In this document: positions 52,881-61,412 of the stretch, piece by piece | Numbering within the stretch: the stretch's first letter is position 1 | Layout of the letters: every line of letters begins with the position of its first letter | From: Pseudomonas alkylphenolica | GTDB lineage: Bacteria; Pseudomonadota; Gammaproteobacteria; Pseudomonadales; Pseudomonadaceae | Direction of reading: 5' to 3' | Length of the DNA stretch: 64,000 bases | NCBI RefSeq assembly: GCF_004025535.1 | Contig: NZ_QJRG01000044.1 | Coordinates: forward strand, 310,001 to 374,000 | Notes under the pieces: model-generated | Databases searched by the model: none | What the model saw: only the letters and a program-made list of their open reading frames with translations | Told to the model about the DNA's origin: nothing | Position numbers and translations under genes: made by a program

Positions 52881-53534
52881 ATGGCCCGGCGCGAGGTCGT
52901 GATCGGCCTGGCGGCCTGTCTGGGCTGGAGTGCGCTGGCCATCCAGATGTATCTGGTATTTTTCGCGCGTTGGCAGGAGCAGGCGAGCCTGATTGGTGGC
53001 CTGATCAATTTCTTCAGCTACTTCACGGTGTTGACTAATACCCTGGTGGCGGTAGTGCTCAGCCAGGCAGCTTTCGGCAAGGCGTCTGCAGCGCGGCGCT
53101 TTTTCCTCGCCCCGGCCGTCAGTTCGGGGATCGCTGCCAGCATCATTCTGGTTGGCCTGGCCTACAGCCTTTTGTTACGTCACTTGTGGCATCCGCAAGG
53201 TTGGCAGTGGCTGGCCGATGAGTTGCTGCATGATGTGATGCCGCTATTGTTCGTCGCCTATTGGTGGTGCTGCGTGGATAAAGGCAGCCTGCGCCTGAAG
53301 CATCTGGCGCTGTGGTTGCTGTATCCGCTGGGGTATTTTGCCTTTGCGCTGCTGCGCGGGCATTCGATCGGGGTCTATCCCTATCCGTTCATAGACGTGA
53401 GCAAACTGGGGTATGCGCAGGTGGTCTTTAACGCCTTGTCGATCCTGTTCGGCTTCATTGCCATCGGTGGAGTGATACTGGCGCTGGACCATTGGCAGGG
53501 CGGGCGCCTGGCCAAGGCCAGGACGCAACCCTGA
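52881..53534 (+). CDS. Pr6Pr family membrane protein
   Basis: 217 residues with about six membrane helices. The start ARREVVIGLAACLGWSALAIQMYLVF, the SYFTVLTNTLVAVVLS segment and DVMPLLFVAYWWCCVDKG fit the Pr6Pr (six-transmembrane) family. No biochemical function is known. It starts four bases after the VF530 gene, so they form a two-gene operon. It converges on the SIP gene. Confidence 0.82.
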   Translation: MARREVVIGLAACLGWSALAIQMYLVFFARWQEQASLIGGLINFFSYFTVLTNTLVAVVLSQAAFGKASAARRFFLAPAVSSGIAASIILVGLAYSLLLRHLWHPQGWQWLADELLHDVMPLLFVAYWWCCVDKGSLRLKHLALWLLYPLGYFAFALLRGHSIGVYPYPFIDVSKLGYAQVVFNALSILFGFIAIGGVILALDHWQGGRLAKARTQP

Positions 53535-53543
53535 AGTGCCGGT

Positions 53544-54314
53544 TCACTCGTCATCGTGCGGGTCGAGGTGCCAGTAGGCGGCGGCCTTGATCAGGTCTTC
53601 GTTGACGCCTTTGTCGTCGATCAACAGACGTTTGGTTTTACGCGTCAGGGCTTTTTCCAGGGCGACCCAGGTGTACAGCTGACCTTCAGGCAGGGTCAGG
53701 TTCTTCACCACCTCCAGCAGATCTTGCTGATGACGCTGTACCCAGATCACTTCCAGTTGCGCCTGAGTCAGCAGTGGCTGTTGCTCTTGGGCATCTTCAA
53801 TTTCGATCACCGCCAGCACCTTGCGGGTGGCCGGCAGTTCTTCCAGGCGCCGGGCGATGGCCGGGATCGCCGTTTCATCGCCGATCAGCAGGTAGCTGTC
53901 GAAAATATCCGGTACCACCATCGAGCTACGCGGGCCGGCGATGTTGAGGAGCTGTCCGGCTTGCGCCTGAGCGGCCCAGGTCGAAGCAGGGCCATCGCCG
54001 TGCAAGACAAAGTCGATGTCCAGTTCACCGGCCGCCAGGTCAATACGGCGTGGGGTGTATTCGCGCATGGTCGGGCGCACGCCCTCGTTGCCCATGTCAA
54101 AACCATCCAGTGCGGCCTGTTCTTCAGGCGAGCAGGCGAACAGCAGTTTGATGTGGTCATCGCTGCCGAGGCTGATGAACCCCTCGAGTTGCTCACCGCC
54201 GAGGGTGATGCGGCGCATGCGTGGGGTCAGGTCGGTGACGCGCAGCACTTGCAGGCGGCGGCGTTTGATCTCGTGGTTGACGCGGTGAATCGTGGCGTTG
54301 TCGTTGACACTCAT
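53544..54314 (-). CDS. Siderophore-interacting protein, ferric reductase (YqjH/ViuB type)
   Basis: 256 residues. The FAD domain carries RLQVLRVTDLTPRMRRITLGGEQLEGF and MREYTPRRIDLAAGELDIDFVLHGDGPASTWAAQAQAG (an R-x-Y-S/T-type flavin motif, REYTPR); the NAD(P) domain carries YLLIGDETAIPAIARRLEELP. The family releases iron from siderophores by NAD(P)H-dependent reduction. It overlaps a PadR regulator with a His-rich N-terminus, as E. coli yqjH is paired with yqjI; here they are one operon instead of divergent. Confidence 0.9.
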   Translation of the reverse strand: MSVNDNATIHRVNHEIKRRRLQVLRVTDLTPRMRRITLGGEQLEGFISLGSDDHIKLLFACSPEEQAALDGFDMGNEGVRPTMREYTPRRIDLAAGELDIDFVLHGDGPASTWAAQAQAGQLLNIAGPRSSMVVPDIFDSYLLIGDETAIPAIARRLEELPATRKVLAVIEIEDAQEQQPLLTQAQLEVIWVQRHQQDLLEVVKNLTLPEGQLYTWVALEKALTRKTKRLLIDDKGVNEDLIKAAAYWHLDPHDDE

Positions 54315-54889
54315 TCGGCATGCTCCGAGGGGGTTGCAGTGGGGCCGGCAACGATGGCTTTGGCGGTGTTGTTGATCAGGGTACGGACGCGTTCGATCTC
54401 TTGCGGGTTCCAGCGACCGCTGTGCATTTGCAAGGCATGGCGCAGGTTGTGGATCGCTTCGTGGATTTCTTGCGGGCGATCGTGGCCGACCAGCGAGCGC
54501 TTGCTCACTTCAATGCGCATGCGCACGCCATCCAGGGCGACGGCTTGCTCGGCCAGTGACTCAAGGCCGGCCGGGGTGACGCTGTAGAGTTTCTTGCTGC
54601 CGTGCGGCTGGCTGACGATCAAGTCGCTCTCTTCTAAGAAGGTCAACGTCGGATAAATCACGCCAGGGCTTGGGCTGTAGTGGCCGCCAAACAGGCCTTC
54701 GATCTGGCGGATAAGGTCGTAGCCATGACACGGCTGCTCGGCCAGCATCGACAGCAGCAGCAGTTTCAGGTCGCCGGGGGCAAAGACCCGTGGGCCGCGG
54801 TCGCCACGTTCGCGGCTGTGGCGGCGTTCGAAACCGTCGTGGCGTTCGCCAGGGTCACGATGAGGGTGGTGGGGGTGATGTTCACGCAT
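54311..54889 (-). CDS. PadR-family regulator with His-rich N-terminus (YqjI-like)
   Basis: 192 residues from ATG 54889 (MREHHPHHPHRDPGERHDGF). The first 35 residues are rich in His, Arg and Asp and probably bind metal. The PadR winged helix follows (LLLLSMLAEQPCHGYDLIRQIEGLFGGHYSPSPGVIYPTLTFLEESDLI), then a helical dimerisation tail. E. coli YqjI is a nickel/iron-responsive repressor of yqjH with this layout. It is first in the operon and overlaps the SIP gene by four bases. The promoter contains two palindromes and a Fur-like box, so autoregulation plus iron control is likely. Confidence 0.88.
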   Translation of the reverse strand: MREHHPHHPHRDPGERHDGFERRHSRERGDRGPRVFAPGDLKLLLLSMLAEQPCHGYDLIRQIEGLFGGHYSPSPGVIYPTLTFLEESDLIVSQPHGSKKLYSVTPAGLESLAEQAVALDGVRMRIEVSKRSLVGHDRPQEIHEAIHNLRHALQMHSGRWNPQEIERVRTLINNTAKAIVAGPTATPSEHAE

Positions 54890-54908
54890 GGAAGTCTCCC
54901 GTTGCGTT

Positions 54909-54943
54909 AGATGTATCTTCAGATAGTACTCAAGATATATCTT
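54909..54943 (-). promoter_or_regulatory. Promoter with paired palindromes, candidate PadR operator
   Basis: On the minus strand TTGCTT (54945-54950) and TACTAT (54923-54928) make a -35/-10 pair with a 16-base spacer. AGATATATCT (54933-54942, within a perfect 12-base palindrome) lies between the boxes, and AGATGTATCT (54909-54918) lies just downstream of the -10. The two copies are 24 bases apart. This is good placement for repression by the PadR protein. Confidence 0.6.
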
Positions 54944-54960
54944 AAAGCAAGCGTGGTCGT

Positions 54961-54973
54961 GAGAATTATTCTC
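54961..54973. promoter_or_regulatory. Candidate Fur box
   Basis: GAGAAT-T-ATTCTC is a perfect 13-base palindrome followed by ATTAATC, close to the Fur consensus GATAATGATAATCATTATC. It lies 11 bases upstream of the -35 box of the PadR-SIP operon. Confidence 0.6.
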
Positions 54974-55059
54974 ATTAATCACAGGCAGGTGATGAGTGGT
55001 AGTAGCAAATACGCAGGTTCAGGCGTTGCTTATCCGCCTGAACCTGCCTGCTGAAATGG

Positions 55060-58000
55060 CTACTTTTGCGCCACTTGCGGTGCCTTGCACAGGGTATGGG
55101 TGCCTGGTTGCAAGTACGGTGTGAGGATCGGTGCCATGCCTTTGAGCACTTGCACCGGCAACGCCGAGGTGAACTTGAAGGCTTCGGCGGCGCGTCCCGG
55201 TACGAAGGCGGTGAGGGTGCCGAAGTGGTTGTCGCCCAGGAAGAACACGAACGTCGCGGTACGGTTGAGCGCCCGCGAGCCGATCAGCCGGCCACCGGCG
55301 CCGAAGCTTTCAATGCGGTTGTCACCGGTACCGGTTTTGCCGCCCATGACCATCGGGGTGCCGTCGTTGAGTTTGAAACTGCCGGACACGCGCCGCGCCG
55401 TCCCGGCATCGACTACCTGCGAAAGTGCACCACGCAGCGCCCGCGCAACTTCCACCGACAATACCCGTTGGCCCAGGTCGGGGTCACCCGCCAGGCGCGT
55501 TTCATACGGTGTGTCGGCGGCAAAGTGCAGAGTGTCGATACGCAATACGGGCAGGCGAATACCATCGTTCTGAATGATGCCGATCAGCTCGGCCAGGGCT
55601 GCCGGGCGATCGCCCGAGCTGCCGATGGCGGTGGCCAGTGAAGGCACCAGGTGATCGAACGGGTAGCCGACGCGCTTCCAGCGCCGGTGAATATCCAGGA
55701 AGGCTTCGATTTCCACCAGGGTACGGATGCGACTGTCGCGGGCGCCTTTGTGCCGGCTCTTGAACAGCCAGCTGTAGACTTCCTGGCGTTCGAACTCGCT
55801 GGCCTGGGTCGCATCCTGGAAACTGGCCGTGGGATTTTTCAGCAGATAACCCAGTAGCCACAAGTCCAGCGGGTGGACCTTGGCGATATAACCCTGATCG
55901 GGCAAGTCGTAGTTGCCCGGACCATAGGCAAAGTACATGTCATCCAGGCGCTTGTCGGTCACCGCGTCCTGTTTGGTCGGGGCACGCTTGGTTTCCTGCA
56001 GCTCCTTTTTCATGTGGGCGCGAACGAAAGCATTGAAGGTGGCCTGGTCGGCTTCGGGAAACAGGTAACGGTGCACGGCCGCCAGACGCATCGGGGTGAC
56101 CCGCAAGCCGTCAAGGAAGGTATCCAGGCGTTGTTGCGATGATTTGCGCTGGTACTTTTTCCAGAACCTGCGCAGGTAGTCGGTCCCTTCCTTGTCGGCA
56201 AAGCGTGCCAGGTATTCCTGCCGACGGGGCTCGGCATCGTCTTTGAGCAGGCTGGCGCTGTTACCCGGCGCCTGATAGGTGCTGTAGCGCACCAGGTCGC
56301 GCATCAGGCGGATGAAGGGCAGGTTGATCGACTCGCGCAGGGCGTCCTTGAGTGTCGGGATGCGGTTGTTGTCTTCTTTGCGGAAGTTGTTGAACACATG
56401 CATGCCGCCGCCAGTGAAGAACGCTTCGCCGGGGCTGGCCGAATATTTGCGATTGAGCGCTGCATCGAGCATCGCGGTGATGTTGCGATCCTTGTTCTGG
56501 ATCAGGTAGTCGATAGACCAGCGGGTGATGAAGTCGAGCTCGGCAACCGGGACCTTCTTGAGGTCGGCGGCCGGAGTCTCGGCATACTTGTCATGCAGCT
56601 CGGCAATGATCTCCAGGTAACTGGTCAGCACCCGCAATTTGGCGGTGGATCCCAGTTCCAGCTTGCTGCCTTCGTTGATGTCGAATGGCTGGTCGGTGCT
56701 GTCGGTCTGTACCCGTACCCGTGAACCGTTGGCGGTGCGTTCCAGCAAGGTGAAGCTGTAGCGCACCTGGGTGGTGCTGGTCGGCGTCAGCAGGCGTTCA
56801 CCGAACAAGCCGAGCTTTTCCGCAATCGCCGGGTCGGCGAGGTCTTTGAGGTACTGGCTGACCTGGCCCTGCAGGTCGGACTGCAAGGTGCTGGTGGCCG
56901 ACAGGTCCAGGCGGTCGAGGTCGTAAAGTGGTCGTGCCAGTGCCAGGGACAAGCGGCTGCGGGCAACGCTGATGCCCTTGTTGGTGACGATCGGCTGGAT
57001 CGTCGGCTGGGCCACCCAGTCGCGGAAGGTCGCTTTGCTGGCCAGGGCTGCATCGGCCAGTGGCTGGTCGACGATGTTGCTGGCGGCGAGGACGCGGATG
57101 TGGCTGTCGGTCAGGTCGGCCAGTTCGTTGCGTCCTTTGGACAGAAAATGCGAAGGGCGGCGCTGGGCGATCATCAACGACAGCACCTGACGCAACGCTA
57201 ACCCGCGAGCCGCCATGCTTTGCGGGTCGGTGGCAGTCGACGCCAGGGCCTGGTTGACTTGCGCAAAGTCGGCGCCGTACCAGACCCGCAAGCCTTCGGC
57301 CATGCCGTGCACCTCGCCGTGCCCAGGCACTGCCGACAGCGGCACGCTGTTGAGGTAGTCACGCACGATGCGTTGGCGCGCTTCCAACGTCTGCGGTCCA
57401 CCTTGGTAGGCCCTTACGCTGGCGGAAATCATCTGGCGGATTTTCTCGCCGCCGGAAACCGTCAGGCCATCCGGCGAGTGGCGGTACTTTTCCAGCTGGG
57501 TAGCCAAGGTACTGCCGCCAGCGGACTGGCCGGGCAGGGCCAGGTATTTCGCCACCTGGCTGTAGGCCGCCTTGGCAAACCGAGGCCAGTCCACAGCCGG
57601 GTTGGCACTCGGGTCGTTGGGGTCGAGCAGGTCGCGGTTCTCGATGAACAGCAGGCTGTTGACGATGACCGGGGGGATCGAATCGAAATCCGGGTAGAGA
57701 AACTGCGGGTAGTGGTACTGGTAGAGCACATCGCCCTTGCAGTCGGTGATCGACAGTCCTGCCTGGATCTTCTCTTTGTACGGCACAAAGAAGCCACGCT
57801 CGGTGTAGGTCATCAGCGCCGGGGAGAAATGCACCTGTTCGCTGACCACGTAATCGCGTTTGAGCAGGCGTGGCAAAAACTCGCCCAGGGCGCTGTAGCC
57901 CAGGCGTTTGTCGAAGGGGCCTTCACCCGGATAAATGATGGCGTCGCTGGGCCCTGGCTGCAGCGAGTAGGTGAGTGTCGAGGCGTATTGGCTCAGCTCA

Positions 58001-58194
58001 CGCGATTGCAGGCGCGAGGTGTGCATTTCGTTGGCGATGGCAATTCCCAGTGCGATCAGGGCGAGCAGCAGCACCAGCCAGACCAGCCGCCACCACAGAT
58101 GACGCTGGCGGGGGCTTTTCGGCAAGGGTGATTCTTCAAGGGATTCAGGGGGAGCTTCCTTACTCGTTGGTTCCGATTGCCACAATGCGCCCAT
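55060..58194 (-). CDS. Large class A penicillin-binding-protein-like transglycosylase/transpeptidase
   Basis: 1044 residues. One membrane helix near 34-54 follows a short cytoplasmic tail. The GT51 domain is recognised by FIENRDLL (Glu185) in place of the classical EDxxF, and by AGGSTLATQLEKY (225-237). The transpeptidase domain has STAK (Ser516-Lys519), SIN (622-624) and KTGT (953). The interval from SxN to KTG is about 330 residues, far longer than in E. coli PBP1b, which implies a large insertion. It should make peptidoglycan at the inner membrane. MGALWQSEP at 58194 is taken as the start; a frame reaching 58287 lacks a better site. No neighbour suggests a dedicated partner. Confidence 0.85.
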   Translation of the reverse strand: MGALWQSEPTSKEAPPESLEESPLPKSPRQRHLWWRLVWLVLLLALIALGIAIANEMHTSRLQSRELSQYASTLTYSLQPGPSDAIIYPGEGPFDKRLGYSALGEFLPRLLKRDYVVSEQVHFSPALMTYTERGFFVPYKEKIQAGLSITDCKGDVLYQYHYPQFLYPDFDSIPPVIVNSLLFIENRDLLDPNDPSANPAVDWPRFAKAAYSQVAKYLALPGQSAGGSTLATQLEKYRHSPDGLTVSGGEKIRQMISASVRAYQGGPQTLEARQRIVRDYLNSVPLSAVPGHGEVHGMAEGLRVWYGADFAQVNQALASTATDPQSMAARGLALRQVLSLMIAQRRPSHFLSKGRNELADLTDSHIRVLAASNIVDQPLADAALASKATFRDWVAQPTIQPIVTNKGISVARSRLSLALARPLYDLDRLDLSATSTLQSDLQGQVSQYLKDLADPAIAEKLGLFGERLLTPTSTTQVRYSFTLLERTANGSRVRVQTDSTDQPFDINEGSKLELGSTAKLRVLTSYLEIIAELHDKYAETPAADLKKVPVAELDFITRWSIDYLIQNKDRNITAMLDAALNRKYSASPGEAFFTGGGMHVFNNFRKEDNNRIPTLKDALRESINLPFIRLMRDLVRYSTYQAPGNSASLLKDDAEPRRQEYLARFADKEGTDYLRRFWKKYQRKSSQQRLDTFLDGLRVTPMRLAAVHRYLFPEADQATFNAFVRAHMKKELQETKRAPTKQDAVTDKRLDDMYFAYGPGNYDLPDQGYIAKVHPLDLWLLGYLLKNPTASFQDATQASEFERQEVYSWLFKSRHKGARDSRIRTLVEIEAFLDIHRRWKRVGYPFDHLVPSLATAIGSSGDRPAALAELIGIIQNDGIRLPVLRIDTLHFAADTPYETRLAGDPDLGQRVLSVEVARALRGALSQVVDAGTARRVSGSFKLNDGTPMVMGGKTGTGDNRIESFGAGGRLIGSRALNRTATFVFFLGDNHFGTLTAFVPGRAAEAFKFTSALPVQVLKGMAPILTPYLQPGTHTLCKAPQVAQK

Positions 58195-58633
58195 ATTTAT
58201 CAGCCCGGCTTCGTATTTTCGTCTTGCTTGTCTGAAGCTTAGACGGTGAGCGGATTTGGTGAAAAATTTGTAGGCGTTGTAAGGCACTTCCTAAAAGCCT
58301 AGAGGTTTGTCCGCCTTTGGTTGAGGTTGTAATGCCCTGTTTTGGTGCTATGTTAGCCGCCCTGAAAGTAGGAATGGAGAAATCACGGGGAATGCCCCTC
58401 CGTGAATAGGGTTTTTGCCGAGACTTCTCGCCAAATATCCTGCTCTTTATAGTGAAATACCCTGCAGAGGGCTTCCTATACTGCTCGCCCCTTTCGCTTT
58501 GCCGGCATGTTGCGTGCCGGCAGACGGGACCGCTCACGAGGTGGCTCCCGGCAAGGCAGCGTATCCCGCCTATCGGCGGTACCAGGCCTGCACGAACGGT
58601 CTATATCCAATAACAAAATGAGGTTGTATTTCT
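58195..58633. other. Divergent intergenic region between the PBP and permease genes
   Basis: 439 bases without a convincing gene. It contains a perfect TGCCGGCA repeat (58500-58507 and 58515-58522) around a 7-base loop, and a GAGG ten bases before the permease ATG. If transcription starts near the middle, the permease message has a long leader. I see no recognisable riboswitch. Confidence 0.5.
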
Positions 58634-60055
58634 ATGCCAGTCGGCAACCATCCTTCTCCTGGTGAGAACGCCCAGGGCGGTCCACTCAAACGAGAACTCG
58701 GCGAGCGACATATTCGCCTGATGGCGCTGGGCGCCTGTATCGGTGTCGGCCTGTTCCTGGGCTCGGCCAAGGCCATTGAAATGGCCGGTCCGGCAATCAT
58801 GCTGTCTTACATCATCGGTGGCCTGGCAATCCTGGTGATCATGCGCGCACTCGGCGAAATGGCCGTGCACAACCCGGTCGCAGGCTCCTTCAGCCGCTAT
58901 GCCCAAGACTACCTCGGCCCATTGGCGGGCTTTCTCACCGGCTGGAACTATTGGTTCCTGTGGCTGGTAACCTGCGTCGCGGAAATTACTGCAGTGGCCA
59001 TCTACATGGGCATCTGGTTCCCCGAGGTACCCCGCTGGATCTGGGCCCTGGCTGCCCTGGGCAGCATGGGTGCGATCAACCTTATCGCGGTCAAGGCCTT
59101 TGGTGAGTTCGAGTTCTGGTTTGCCCTGATCAAGGTCGTCACCATCATTGCCATGGTATTGGGCGGCATCGGCATCATTGCCTTTGGCTTCGGTAACGAC
59201 GGCGTGGCGATGGGCATTTCCAACCTCTGGAGCAACGGTGGTTTCATGCCCAACGGCGTCACCGGTGTGCTGATGTCGTTGCAGATGGTGATGTTCGCCT
59301 ACCTGGGCGTAGAAATGATCGGCCTCACTGCCGGTGAAGCCCGCAACCCGCAAAAGACCATTCCCCAGGCCATCGGCTCGGTGTTCTGGCGCATCCTGCT
59401 GTTCTATGTGGGTGCCCTGTTCGTGATCCTGTCGATCTACCCATGGAATGAAATCGGCAGCCAGGGCAGCCCGTTCGTGATGACCTTCGAGCGCCTGGGT
59501 ATCAAGACCGCCGCCGGCATCATCAACTTCGTGGTGATCACTGCGGCGCTGTCGTCGTGCAACGGCGGCATCTTCAGCACCGGGCGCATGCTCTACAGCC
59601 TGGCGCAGAACGGCCAGGCACCTGCGGTTTTCGCCCGCACCTCGAAAGGTGGTGTGCCGCGTAATGCCCTGTTGTTGTCGATCGCGGCGCTGCTGCTGGG
59701 CGTGCTGGCCAACTACCTGGTACCGGGGAAAGTCTTCGTCTGGGTAACGGCCATTGCCACGTTCGGTGCGATCTGGACCTGGGTGATGATCCTGCTGGCC
59801 CAGCTCAAGTTCCGCGCTGGTCTCTCCAATGCCGAGCGTGATGCGCTCAAGTACCGCATGTGGTTGTGGCCGCTGAGCTCCTACCTGGCACTGGCGTTCC
59901 TGATCCTGGTGGTCGGCTTGATGGCCTACTTCGAGGAAACCCGTGTGGCGCTGTACGTCGGCCCGGCGTTCCTGGTCATGCTGACGGCGCTGTACTTCGT
60001 GTTCAAGCTGTCGCCCAAGGCTGACGACGTTCAGCTGGCACGCGCGGCGTCCTGA
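58634..60055 (+). CDS. Amino acid permease (APC superfamily, ProY/AroP-like)
   Basis: 473 residues with 12 membrane helices. The AAT-family N-terminus KRELGERHIRLMALGACIGVGLFLGSAKAIEMAGPAIMLSYIIGG (19-63) includes the substrate-backbone GxG segment. FAYLGVEMIGLTAGEARNPQKTIPQAI is the second family signature. It takes up an amino acid by proton symport at the inner membrane; sequence alone does not fix whether proline, histidine or another. A strong hairpin follows the stop. Confidence 0.92.
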   Translation: MPVGNHPSPGENAQGGPLKRELGERHIRLMALGACIGVGLFLGSAKAIEMAGPAIMLSYIIGGLAILVIMRALGEMAVHNPVAGSFSRYAQDYLGPLAGFLTGWNYWFLWLVTCVAEITAVAIYMGIWFPEVPRWIWALAALGSMGAINLIAVKAFGEFEFWFALIKVVTIIAMVLGGIGIIAFGFGNDGVAMGISNLWSNGGFMPNGVTGVLMSLQMVMFAYLGVEMIGLTAGEARNPQKTIPQAIGSVFWRILLFYVGALFVILSIYPWNEIGSQGSPFVMTFERLGIKTAAGIINFVVITAALSSCNGGIFSTGRMLYSLAQNGQAPAVFARTSKGGVPRNALLLSIAALLLGVLANYLVPGKVFVWVTAIATFGAIWTWVMILLAQLKFRAGLSNAERDALKYRMWLWPLSSYLALAFLILVVGLMAYFEETRVALYVGPAFLVMLTALYFVFKLSPKADDVQLARAAS

Positions 60056-60076
60056 TCTGAACGCACACCGCAAATA

Positions 60077-60104
60077 AGTGGGCGCCGACAGGTCGGCGCC
60101 CACT
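60077..60104. terminator. Hairpin between the permease and opgC-like genes
   Basis: Perfect 13-bp arms AGTGGGCGCCGAC and GTCGGCGCCCACT around AG, between two convergent stops (60055 and 60117). It is very stable; without a T run it acts as a shared 3' structure. Confidence 0.65.
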
Positions 60105-60116
60105 CTATAGAAAGGC

Positions 60117-61238
60117 TCAAGCCGGCACTTGCACCGGCCGCCCCAGGCGCTTGTTCAGGTCAAGCCAGAGCGCCAGCAACACCATCAAGCCCACCCCGAC
60201 CAGCGCGGTCACTACCTGCACCGGCCAGGTATCGCCACCCAGCGCATTGGCCATGTCGGCCAACGGTGCCAGCAGTACACCAAAACAGAACACCTCAAGC
60301 GAATAGCGCCCCATGCGGCAGCTTTGCTGCACCAGCCAGCCTTCAACCCAGCGCCCGCTCGGCAACAGCTTGGCGGTGACATAGGCCAGGGCGAGGAAGT
60401 GCAGCAAGCGCGCGGGCGACAGGTTGGTCTTGCTGATCGGGTACAGCCATTCGGCGAGCAGCTTGGGCATCCAGGCGTCATGCACGGCAGGCCAGCGCCA
60501 GGACAGGGCTATGACGGCGCACACCAGCAGGTAAATCGTGGCCATCACGAACAGCGGTTGACGCCAGGGGGCTCGGGTTTGCGGCGGCTTTTCACGCTGG
60601 GCATGTATCGCCACGGCGCCGCCGAGGATAAACAGCAGTTGCCAGGCCAGTGGATTAAAGAACCACACGCCACCTTCCTGGGCCGCGAGGTTCCACTGGA
60701 ACATCGGCGCCAGCAGGTACAGGGCGACCGATAAACCCACTACATACTCGACCTTGCGTAGCATCGCCGGCAGCACCAGCGGCAGGCCGAGCAGCAGCAG
60801 GATGTACAGCGGCAACGGGTCCATCAGGTTGGGCTTGAAGCGCAGCAGCAGTTCGTCCACCAGCGCTTGTTGCGGGTTGCTGAGGAAATAGTAGAGGCCC
60901 ATTTCCTGGATCATGTCACGGGTTTCGACATGGTTGTTGGCGACGAAGACGATTCCCATCAACAGCACCAACAGGAAGATGTGCACCACATACAGCACCC
61001 AGGCACGGCGCAGAATACGCACGCTGGCGATCAGCCAGCCATCGCGCAGGGCAATCTTGCCGTAGGCCAGCGCCGCCGCGTAGCCGGCCAGGAAGACGAA
61101 TATTTCGGCGGCATCGCTGAAACCAACGTTACGCACCGTAAGGTTGGCCAGCGGGTTGCCGGGAATGTGATCCCAGAAGATGAAGATCAGCGCCAGTCCG
61201 CGATAGAAGTCGATGCGATGGTCGCGACCGTTGTTCAT
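60117..61238 (-). CDS. opgC: OpgC-like membrane protein
   Basis: 373 residues with about ten membrane helices. The OpgC domain is recognised by RDHRIDFYRGLALIFIFWDHIPGNPLANLTVRNVGFSDAAEIFVFLAGYAAALAYG near residues 5-60. OpgC is an acyltransferase-like protein that succinylates osmoregulated periplasmic glucans in some bacteria; in pseudomonads its exact role is unproven. No opgGH genes are adjacent, so the symbol reflects the domain only. It lies downstream of the flavoprotein gene on the same strand. Confidence 0.85.
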   Translation of the reverse strand: MNNGRDHRIDFYRGLALIFIFWDHIPGNPLANLTVRNVGFSDAAEIFVFLAGYAAALAYGKIALRDGWLIASVRILRRAWVLYVVHIFLLVLLMGIVFVANNHVETRDMIQEMGLYYFLSNPQQALVDELLLRFKPNLMDPLPLYILLLLGLPLVLPAMLRKVEYVVGLSVALYLLAPMFQWNLAAQEGGVWFFNPLAWQLLFILGGAVAIHAQREKPPQTRAPWRQPLFVMATIYLLVCAVIALSWRWPAVHDAWMPKLLAEWLYPISKTNLSPARLLHFLALAYVTAKLLPSGRWVEGWLVQQSCRMGRYSLEVFCFGVLLAPLADMANALGGDTWPVQVVTALVGVGLMVLLALWLDLNKRLGRPVQVPA

Positions 61239-61412
61239 GATGAAAGCCTTGGCGAGGGTGTTTCAGTAAAGGATAGGTGCCCTGCAGCAGTGGTTCCGTG
61301 CTGCAGGGACAGGCCGATCGGCGGCGGGAGGGTTGCAAGTTTTGTCGACGATTGCAAAGAGAGGGTATTACCGGATGTCTCAGTCTCACTTCGTGATCGA
61401 CGGGCTACCGGT

